Of a DNA stretch of 10,305 nt, positions 5,387-10,305 are shown piece after piece. Below the pieces are notes generated by a model that saw nothing but the letters and a program-made list of their open reading frames with translations, had not been told where the DNA came from and did no database searches. This DNA comes from a bacterium (GTDB lineage: Bacteria; Patescibacteriota; Minisyncoccia; Minisyncoccales; PEYH01): assembly GCA_021163545.1 (NCBI GenBank), contig JAGGTU010000005.1, forward strand, positions 1 to 10,305, read 5' to 3'. The position numbers were made by a program, and so were the translations under genes. The first letter of the stretch is position 1. The number at the start of each line of letters is the position of its first letter.

Positions 5387-6442
5387 TTAAGAAAGAGTTT
5401 CTGAACTAATTTGAGAAGCTTGTTGGTGGTCTTTTCTCTCAAGCAATCCTTTTGTGAATTCAAACAGCATACCCATTAAAGGTATCGCTAAAATAGCTCC
5501 CAAGGCTCCCCATAGTTTTCCACCAACTAAAATTGCTATTAAAACTAAGGCAGGAGGAAGGCGTAGGAATTTTTTTGTTAATACCGGAAGAAGCACATGC
5601 CCTTCTATTTCTTGGATAAAAGTAAAAGCGATGACAAAAATAATAGCCTTTGGAAGAGAACTTAAGGCTATAAGAATAGCAATAATAGCCCCTGTAAATA
5701 GAGGACCAAAGGTTACAATAAAATCAGAAACACCTGCTAAAATTCCAAAGAATGCTGCATATTTCACATTTAGAGCAAAACAAGTGACACCCGTAAGAAT
5801 ACCCACAAAAAGTACTCCTAAAACCCTTACTCCAAACCACCAGGTTATTTTCTTTTGGGTGTTTCGCCATACTGCTAGGGCCTTTTCTTTATAATTATGA
5901 GGAGCAATCAAATAAATTGTTCGCTCAACTCCCTTTTCTTCCAATGATAGGAAAAAGGCAATTGCAAAAATTGTAATTGCCGAAAAAACACTTCCAAAGA
6001 AAGTACCCAAAGCGGTAAAGATATTTGCTGAGCTTCTGAAAAGTAGAGCTTCTATAGTTTGGCTAAAGTTTCTAAAGTTTTCAAATGCTGCAATACCAAG
6101 CCCTTTTAAATAAGGAGAGATGTTCTCGAAATATTCTGGCAGGTGTCCTGAAAATATCTTGAATTCAGAGAGTAAAATCGGTGCCAAGCGCCACAAAAAG
6201 ATGCCCAATAATAAGAAAATACCCAAATATACTACCATTGCAGCTAAGGTTCGAGGGATATGTTTTCTTTGTAAAAAGTCAATTGCAGGGTTAAAGAGAA
6301 CCGAGATAATTAGAGCAAAGAGAAACCAGACCAAAAGATCTTTAATTAAAAAGAGAAAATACAAAACAGCCAAAGCAGTCACTACTCTTAATATAGTAAC
6401 CCAAGAAATTTCTAATATTTTTTGTTGGTTTGTGTTCTCCAT
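5387..6442 (-). CDS. AI-2E family (PerM/YhhT-type) membrane transporter (351 aa)
   Basis: A hydrophobic protein with an N-terminal pair of membrane helices (about residues 15-55 and 65-90), a soluble middle segment rich in aromatic and charged residues (SGHLPEYFENISPYLKGLG), and a C-terminal block of helices ending in the family pattern QEIEGHVLLPVLTKK (about 280-295), LRLPPALVLIAILVGGKLWG and GAILAIPLMGM. This is the AI-2E/UPF0118 family, whose members have been linked to signal-molecule export or ion antiport. The substrate here is unknown. The gene starts 3 bp after the M16 peptidase stop and ends 6 bp before rsmI, so it belongs to the same operon. No Shine-Dalgarno is visible, and translation may rely on termination-reinitiation. 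The C-terminal tail is short and polar. Confidence 0.9.
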   Translation of the reverse strand: MENTNQQKILEISWVTILRVVTALAVLYFLFLIKDLLVWFLFALIISVLFNPAIDFLQRKHIPRTLAAMVVYLGIFLLLGIFLWRLAPILLSEFKIFSGHLPEYFENISPYLKGLGIAAFENFRNFSQTIEALLFRSSANIFTALGTFFGSVFSAITIFAIAFFLSLEEKGVERTIYLIAPHNYKEKALAVWRNTQKKITWWFGVRVLGVLFVGILTGVTCFALNVKYAAFFGILAGVSDFIVTFGPLFTGAIIAILIALSSLPKAIIFVIAFTFIQEIEGHVLLPVLTKKFLRLPPALVLIAILVGGKLWGALGAILAIPLMGMLFEFTKGLLERKDHQQASQISSETLS

Positions 6443-6445
6443 ATT

Positions 6446-7714
6446 TTAGAGGGAGTTTAAAATTGTTTGAAAAAGTTTTTTATTCTTGTGGGGTCCTACC
6501 GCTACAAGGTTTAATTTTTGAGGAACAAAAATTTCCCTGGCTACTTTTAGAATATCAGATTCTCTGACTTTATCAATCTTTTTGTAAATTTCTTCCAAAG
6601 AATATATTTTATTTTGCAAAATATACTGTACCCCATAGAAGAAAGCTTGAGCATCAGAAGATTCCAGAGACAAAGCTAGTTTGCCTTTTTGATAATCCTT
6701 TGCTTTTTTTAACTCCTCCGAAGTTATACCTCCCTCTCTAATTTTTTTATATTCTTCAATTACAATCTTGATAGCCTCTTTCACTCTTTGATTATCTACT
6801 CCCAAAGAGGTTGCCAAATAGCCGGTATCAGGGTCAGCTTCATAGTTTGTTGCAAGATAATATCCCAAGCCTCGTTTTTCTCTTATCTCCACAAATAATC
6901 TTGAGGACATCATTCCTCCTAAAATATGAGCCAAAAGAGATAATGGATACCTACGTTTATCAAAGAGAGAGAAAGCGCGGACACCTATACAAAGATGAGT
7001 TTGTTGAGTATCTCTTTGCTGAAGAAGCACTTTTGGACTTTTTTGTTTTTCAACAACCTGTGCTTTTTTGGGCGCTTTTCCTGTTTGAATATTTAAAAAG
7101 TATTTTGTGATTAATTTTTTTGCCTTTTCTTCTTGAAAATTTCCTGCCACACAAATTAAAGTGTTTTGGGCAAGATAATTCTTTTTCATAAAGTTTATTA
7201 GATTTTCCCTTCGAATTTTCTGCAGGGTCTTCTTTGTGCCAATAATATCCCATCCTGCTGGTTGGTCTCCGTACAAAAGCTTTTTCCACAATCTTTGCAC
7301 TTCTGCCATCGGATTGTCTTTGTACATATTTAATTCTTCTAGAATTACCTTTCTTTCTTTTTCAACTTCCTTTTCAGGGATAATAGAATTTAGAAAAATA
7401 TCTGAAACCCAATCTATGGCGGTTTCCAAATGTTCTTTTGAAACCTTGGCATAGTAACCAGTATATTCCTCTGAGGTAAAACCATTATAGCTTCCTCCTA
7501 TTTTATCCAAAACCTCCGCCACCTCTTTTTGGGTGGGGCGTTTTTTGGTTCCTTTAAAAAGCATATGTTCCAAAAAATGGGAGATTCCGTTTAACTCTTT
7601 TTTCTCGTATTTTGAGCCAACTTTCACTAAAACTAAAACACAAGTAGCCCGAGTGGCTTTATAGGGAATAGACAAGAGTTTTAGATTATTTCTTAACCTA
7701 TAAAGTTTGTACAT
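6446..7714 (-). CDS. M16 family zinc metallopeptidase (422 aa)
   Basis: The inverted zinc motif HFLEH lies at residues 46-50, and the third ligand glutamate falls at 127, exactly 76 residues after His50, in VILEELNMYKDNP. This is the M16 (pitrilysin/mitochondrial processing peptidase) signature. The C-terminal half has the partner-domain pattern EIREKRGLGYYLATNYE. At 422 residues it is the single-unit M16B type that works as a dimer. No signal peptide is evident, so a cytosolic peptide-degrading or processing role is likely, though some homologues are exported. It is the first gene of the minus-strand operon. Its ATG lies 6 bases after a perfect TATAAT, so the mRNA is probably leaderless, and there is no Shine-Dalgarno. 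No heptamer array is present in this gene. Confidence 0.94.
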   Translation of the reverse strand: MYKLYRLRNNLKLLSIPYKATRATCVLVLVKVGSKYEKKELNGISHFLEHMLFKGTKKRPTQKEVAEVLDKIGGSYNGFTSEEYTGYYAKVSKEHLETAIDWVSDIFLNSIIPEKEVEKERKVILEELNMYKDNPMAEVQRLWKKLLYGDQPAGWDIIGTKKTLQKIRRENLINFMKKNYLAQNTLICVAGNFQEEKAKKLITKYFLNIQTGKAPKKAQVVEKQKSPKVLLQQRDTQQTHLCIGVRAFSLFDKRRYPLSLLAHILGGMMSSRLFVEIREKRGLGYYLATNYEADPDTGYLATSLGVDNQRVKEAIKIVIEEYKKIREGGITSEELKKAKDYQKGKLALSLESSDAQAFFYGVQYILQNKIYSLEEIYKKIDKVRESDILKVAREIFVPQKLNLVAVGPHKNKKLFQTILNSL

Positions 7715-7720
7715 ATTTCA

Positions 7721-7748
7721 ATTATAAGCTAAAAACCCTCAAGTGCAA
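7721..7748 (-). promoter_or_regulatory. Promoter of the M16-perM-rsmI-metG-tatD operon
   Basis: On the minus strand TTGCAC (7743-7748), a 16-base spacer and TATAAT (7721-7726). The -10 box ends 6 bases before the M16 start codon, so the predicted transcription start falls on or next to the A of the ATG (7714): a leaderless mRNA. Confidence 0.65.
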
Positions 7749-7774
7749 AAATTTGGTGTTACTCTAATAACTTC

Positions 7775-7803
7775 TTGCAATGAAGATAATTTAGGAGTAT
7801 AAA
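7775..7803 (+). promoter_or_regulatory. Promoter of the 52-residue ORF
   Basis: TTGCAA (7775-7780), 17-base spacer, TATAAA (7798-7803). The predicted start near 7810 leaves a leader of about 25 nt containing a strong Shine-Dalgarno. It is divergent from the M16 promoter, with about 27 bp between the two -35 boxes. Confidence 0.6.
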
Positions 7804-7834
7804 AGATACATCACAAATCAAAAAGGAGGTCAAG

Positions 7835-7993
7835 ATGGAAAAGATAAATCTTGCACATATCCCAGAGGAGGTTGTTCATTTGGCCTGTGAGGCAACCTCA
7901 GAGCATAACGACGGCTGGACAAAACAAGGGGCAAGAAAACAGCTTGAAGAGATAAAAAAGTACATTGACTACGTTCTTTCACAAGATTCTTAA
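7835..7993 (+). CDS. Small hypothetical protein (52 aa)
   Basis: ATG 7835 to TAA 7991-7993. The start is fixed by a perfect Shine-Dalgarno AAGGAGG (7823-7829) 5 bases upstream. The product begins MEKINLAHIPEEVVHLA and ends in a helical, lysine-rich segment KQLEEIKKYIDYVLSQDS. It is acidic to neutral, with one Cys and no membrane segment or signal peptide; the middle has SEHNDGWTKQGARKQ. I do not recognise a family. It has its own promoter upstream and a structured terminator 9 bases downstream, forming a complete single-gene cassette between the M16 operon and leuS. Good ribosome binding site and codon structure make it a credible gene. Function is unknown, but size and helical character would suit a small regulatory or binding protein (inference). 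Confidence 0.72.
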   Translation: MEKINLAHIPEEVVHLACEATSEHNDGWTKQGARKQLEEIKKYIDYVLSQDS

Positions 7994-8001
7994 ACAAAAC
8001 T

Positions 8002-8082
8002 GGGCCTGCCGCAAAAGGAGGCAAGACAAGTAAAAGTCCACTGTCTTCTTTGGTCACCTCGAGTTTCGCGGCAGGCCTTTTT
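8002..8082 (+). terminator. Long structured terminator (possible small RNA) after the 52-aa ORF
   Basis: GGCCTGCCGC (8003-8012) and GCGGCAGGCC (8068-8077) form a perfect 10-bp GC-rich stem followed by TTTTT (8078-8082). Unlike a simple terminator, the 55-nt interior can fold further: GAGG (8018-8021) with CCTC (8057-8060), then AAGACA (8023-8028) with TGTCTT (8042-8047) around a 13-nt loop. It lies 9 bases past the small ORF's stop and ends before the leuS promoter. Termination is the likely role. The nested arms would also suit a stable 3'-end RNA. No T-box consensus (AGGGTGG-like) was seen despite the synthetase downstream. Confidence 0.75.
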
Positions 8083-8101
8083 ATAAAATTATCGTTTATC
8101 A

Positions 8102-8130
8102 TTGATTATTAATAATTCTTTAGATAAAAT
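8102..8130 (+). promoter_or_regulatory. Promoter of leuS
   Basis: TTGATT (8102-8107), 17-base spacer, TAAAAT (8125-8130), 5 of 6 matches to the -10 consensus. The box ends 8 bases before the leuS ATG, so the predicted mRNA is leaderless or has a 1-2 nt leader. No Shine-Dalgarno is present. Confidence 0.55.
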
Positions 8131-8138
8131 GGACCAAT

Positions 8139-10305
8139 ATGGCAAAATACGAGCCTCAAAAAATAGAAAAAAAATGGCAGAAATTTTGGGACGAGAAGGA
8201 GATTTTCAGAGCTGAAGATTTTTCTAAGAAACCCAAAATCTATATTTTGGATATGTTTCCTTATCCCTCAGGCGCTGGTTTGCATGTAGGACATCCAAGA
8301 GGTTACATTGCTACTGACGTTATCTCTCACTATATGCGAATGAAAGGATATAATGTTTTACATCCAATGGGATGGGATGCTTTTGGTCTTCCTGCTGAAA
8401 ACTATGCAATAAAAACTGGAATTCACCCCGAAATTTCAACAAAACAAAATATTGATCGGTTTAAAGAACAAATGAAAATGATCGGTCTCTCTTATGATTG
8501 GTCAAGGGAAATAAACACAACTGACCCAGAATATTATAAATGGACGCAGTGGATTTTTCTTAAATTTTTTCACGCCGGCTTGGCTTATAACAAAACTCTA
8601 CCAATTAATTGGTGTCCTTCTTGTAAAACCGGCTTGGCAAACGAAGAAGTGGTTGGCGGAAAATGTGAAAGGTGCGGGGCAGAGGTTACTAAAAAAGAAA
8701 TTCCTCAGTGGGTTTTAAAAATTACTGCTTATGCAGATAGATTATTAAAAGATTTAGACAAGTTAGATTGGCCAGAGAAAATTAAAGAAATGCAAAGAAA
8801 TTGGATTGGGAAGTCAGAAGGAGCATTGATTAAATTCCAAATTCCAAGCACCAAATTCCAAACAAATTCCAAATTCCAAGCACCAAATTCCAAACGATTT
8901 ATTGAGGTGTTTACGACAAGGCCAGATACGGTATTTGGGGCAACATTTTTGGTATTGGCTCCAGAGCATCCGTTAGTTTCGGAAATTACCACACCTGGAC
9001 ATAGAGAAGAAGTTGAGAAATATATTGAAGAGACAAAGAAGAAATTAGACGTTGAAAGGCAAGAAGAAAAAGAAAAAACAGGAGTTTTTACAGGAGCGTA
9101 CGCTATCAACCCTGCCTCAGGAAAAGAAATACCTATTTGGATTGCTGATTATGTTTTACCTTATTATGGCACTGGAGCAATTATGGCAGTGCCAGCACAC
9201 GATCAAAGAGATTTTGAGTTTGCGAAAAAATATGGTTTGCCGATTATTGAAGTGGTATCTCAAAACTCAAAACTCAAAACTCAAAACCACAACTCAAAAC
9301 TCAAAACTAAATTAGAAGAAGCTTATGAAGGAGAAGGAACCTTAGTAAATTCGGGACAGTTTGATGGAATGCTATCGCAAAAAGCAAGAGAAGAAATCGT
9401 AAAATGGCTGAAATTAAAAGGGCTAGCAGAGTTTGCTATAAATTACAAACTTCGCGACTGGATATTTTCACGGCAAAGATATTGGGGAGAACCTATACCA
9501 CTCGTTTTTTGCGAAGAGTGCAAAAAACGAATAGAAAATTCCAATATCCAAATTCCAAATTCTAAACAAGCACCAAATTCCAAATTCCAAATTCAAAACT
9601 ACGAATATTCTTTGGGAGAAATTTTAAATCCTGGGTGGGTGGCTCTGCCAGAAGAAGAACTACCTTTAACTTTACCAAAAGTAGAGAAATATCAACCAAC
9701 AGGCACAGGAGAATCACCTTTGGCTGCAATAAGAGAGTGGGTTGAAACAAAATGTCCAAAATGTGGAGCGCCCGCAAAAAGAGAAACAAATACAATGCCT
9801 CAATGGGCGGGTTCCTGCTGGTATTTTATTAGATATGTGGATCCAAATAATAATAAGGCTTTAGCTGATAGAAAATTAATGGAATATTGGCTTCCTGTAG
9901 ATTTTTATATAGGAGGAGCCGAACATGCAGTTTTGCATCTTTTATACGCTCGTTTTTGGACAAAATTTTTGTATGATCAGGGAATTTTGCCATTTGATGA
10001 GCCATTTCTGAAATTAAGAAATCAAGGTTTAATTTTAGCACCAGATGGCCAAAAAATGTCAAAATCTAAGGGAAATGTAATTAATCCTGATGATTTAGTA
10101 AAAAAATACGGAGCTGACGCCTTTAGATTATATGAAATGTTTATGGGCCCATTTGACCAACCAATTGCCTGGGATCCAAAAGGAATACTCGGAACGAGAA
10201 GATTCTTAGATAAAATATGGAGAATTTTTCAAAATTCTAAATCCGAAACCCTAAATTCTAAACAAATCCAAAATCCAAAATCCAAAATCCAAAATATCAA
10301 AAGAA
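8139..10305 (+). CDS. leuS: Leucyl-tRNA synthetase, N-terminal 722 codons (3' end outside window)
   Basis: The frame is open from ATG 8139 to the right edge, with no stop. Seen in order: HIGH-type motif HVGH at residues 49-52 inside PYPSGAGLHVGH, the conserved HPMGWDAFGLPAENYA, a zinc site with C159, C162, C176 and C179, the CP1 editing domain with TTRPDTVFG and GTGAIMAVPAHDQRD, the segment DWIFSRQRYWGEP, a second CxxC pair set (FCEECKK and KCPKCGAP), and KMSKS at 639-643. The enzyme charges tRNA-Leu, and CP1 removes mischarged amino acids. Four heptamer arrays interrupt it: residues 232-253 (before CP1), 375-390 (within CP1), 466-487 (by the second CxxC) and from 698 on (catalytic/anticodon-domain junction). 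All core motifs are intact, so it is likely functional. The upstream ATG at 8129 is out of frame. Confidence 0.96.
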   Translation, partial: MAKYEPQKIEKKWQKFWDEKEIFRAEDFSKKPKIYILDMFPYPSGAGLHVGHPRGYIATDVISHYMRMKGYNVLHPMGWDAFGLPAENYAIKTGIHPEISTKQNIDRFKEQMKMIGLSYDWSREINTTDPEYYKWTQWIFLKFFHAGLAYNKTLPINWCPSCKTGLANEEVVGGKCERCGAEVTKKEIPQWVLKITAYADRLLKDLDKLDWPEKIKEMQRNWIGKSEGALIKFQIPSTKFQTNSKFQAPNSKRFIEVFTTRPDTVFGATFLVLAPEHPLVSEITTPGHREEVEKYIEETKKKLDVERQEEKEKTGVFTGAYAINPASGKEIPIWIADYVLPYYGTGAIMAVPAHDQRDFEFAKKYGLPIIEVVSQNSKLKTQNHNSKLKTKLEEAYEGEGTLVNSGQFDGMLSQKAREEIVKWLKLKGLAEFAINYKLRDWIFSRQRYWGEPIPLVFCEECKKRIENSNIQIPNSKQAPNSKFQIQNYEYSLGEILNPGWVALPEEELPLTLPKVEKYQPTGTGESPLAAIREWVETKCPKCGAPAKRETNTMPQWAGSCWYFIRYVDPNNNKALADRKLMEYWLPVDFYIGGAEHAVLHLLYARFWTKFLYDQGILPFDEPFLKLRNQGLILAPDGQKMSKSKGNVINPDDLVKKYGADAFRLYEMFMGPFDQPIAWDPKGILGTRRFLDKIWRIFQNSKSETLNSKQIQNPKSKIQNIKR
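8832..8895 (+). repeat. Array R5 inside leuS: perfect tandem copy of a 32-bp unit
   Basis: Each 32-bp copy (8832-8863, 8864-8895) consists of AAATTCC, AAATTCC, AAGCACC, AAATTCC and a 4-nt AAAC. The two copies are identical. As 32 is not a multiple of 3, they are translated in different frames: KFQIPSTKFQT then NSKFQAPNSK. Located between the conserved KSEGA and IEVFTTRPDT blocks. Confidence 0.95.
9261..9308 (+). repeat. Heptamer array R6 inside leuS (CAAAACT type)
   Basis: CAAAACT three times, CAAAAC, CACAACT, then CAAAACT twice: 48 nt (16 codons), the same length as R2 in tatD. It encodes QNSKLKTQNHNSKLKT. Same unit and same irregular interruption as R2 and R4. Confidence 0.95.
9536..9599 (+). 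repeat. Heptamer array R7 inside leuS (CCAAATT type)
   Basis: Units AAATTCC, AATATCC, AAATTCC, AAATTCT, then AAAC, AAGCACC, AAATTCC, AAATTCC, AAATTCA and AAAC. It uses the same parts as R5 (AAATTCC, AAGCACC, and the 4-nt AAAC) in another order, total 64 nt as in R5. It lies between the CxxC of FCEECKK and the conserved block leading to ALPEEELP. Confidence 0.93.
10232..10305 (+). repeat. Heptamer array R8 inside leuS (TCCAAAA type), runs to window edge
   Basis: Units AAATTCT, AAATCCG, AAACCCT, AAATTCT, the 4-nt AAAC, then AAATCCA four times and two degenerate units up to base 10305. It follows the conserved RFLDKIWRIF segment. The longest array seen; its end lies outside the window. Confidence 0.9.

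Noticed and set aside
7830..8102. Minus-strand 90-codon frame opposite the small ORF
   Set aside because: It spans the terminator hairpin and the well-supported 52-codon plus-strand ORF, and lacks a start signal and family features.
8002..8138. T-box or amino-acid riboswitch before leuS
   Set aside because: No T-box consensus is visible, and the structured region ends in a terminator belonging to the small ORF. The leuS promoter lies downstream of it, so the structure is not in the leuS mRNA.
8729..9109. Minus-strand open frame across leuS, containing EFGAWNLEF-like repeats
   Set aside because: It is the shadow of leuS. The CCAAATT heptamer is stop-free on both strands, so it opens long antisense frames. 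The plus-strand frame has all LeuRS motifs.
8832..10305. Heptamer arrays as a CRISPR array
   Set aside because: Units are 7 bp without unique spacers and are translated as part of LeuRS. No cas genes are present.
8139..10305. Frameshift or pseudogene in leuS because of low-complexity segments
   Set aside because: Codon-by-codon reading shows one uninterrupted frame, with all motifs before and after each array intact.
1..10305. Alternative genetic code with TGA as glycine or tryptophan
   Set aside because: TGA ends glyS and tatD at family-appropriate positions, and no conserved gene needs TGA read through.

Overview
The window looks like a piece of an AT-rich genome from an uncultured bacterium, most likely a member of the Candidate Phyla Radiation (Patescibacteria). 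This is inferred from the compact housekeeping genes, a short methionyl-tRNA synthetase without a C-terminal tRNA-binding extension, a single-chain type glycyl-tRNA synthetase, and lineage-style insertions in core proteins. It is not proven. The standard code fits: TGA ends several genes and is not read through inside any.

Layout. 1-254: the end of a glycyl-tRNA synthetase gene, followed by a cluster of hairpins and terminators up to about 425. 426-635: no supportable gene. 692-1192 (minus): a GC-rich hypothetical gene with its own promoter, a structured leader, a strong ribosome binding site and a terminator; its base composition stands apart from the rest. 1596-2373 (plus): a nitroreductase and a dodecin-like protein, probably co-transcribed. 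2367-7714 (minus): an operon-like run in the order M16 metallopeptidase, AI-2E-type membrane permease, RsmI rRNA methyltransferase, MetRS, TatD nuclease, with gaps from -14 to +40 bp. 7775-8082 (plus): a self-contained small cassette (promoter, strong Shine-Dalgarno, 52-residue ORF, structured terminator). 8139-10305 (plus): leucyl-tRNA synthetase, open at the right edge.

The most unusual content is a dispersed family of heptanucleotide repeat arrays. Eight arrays were found: six inside conserved genes (one in tatD, one in metG, four in leuS) and two filling intergenic gaps (nitroreductase/dodecin and metG/tatD). Units are variants of CTCAAAA, CCAAATT, TCCAAAA and ACTATCC. Because 7 is coprime to 3, each unit encodes the same seven-residue cycle in all three frames of a strand, so an array can enter a gene in any frame. 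The CTCAAAA type is stop-free on one strand only, and all three genic copies of that type lie in the permitted orientation, while the intergenic array between metG and tatD lies in the other. Three arrays in three genes share the same irregular 6-nt interruption, read in three different codon phases. These points suggest a DNA-level dispersing element that core genes tolerate, rather than a protein motif.

A second pattern is initiation. The first genes of transcription units (M16 peptidase, leuS, nitroreductase) have good promoter boxes placed 6-12 nt before the ATG and no Shine-Dalgarno, as expected for leaderless or very short-leader mRNAs. The small ORF and the GC-rich gene instead have near-perfect Shine-Dalgarno sequences.
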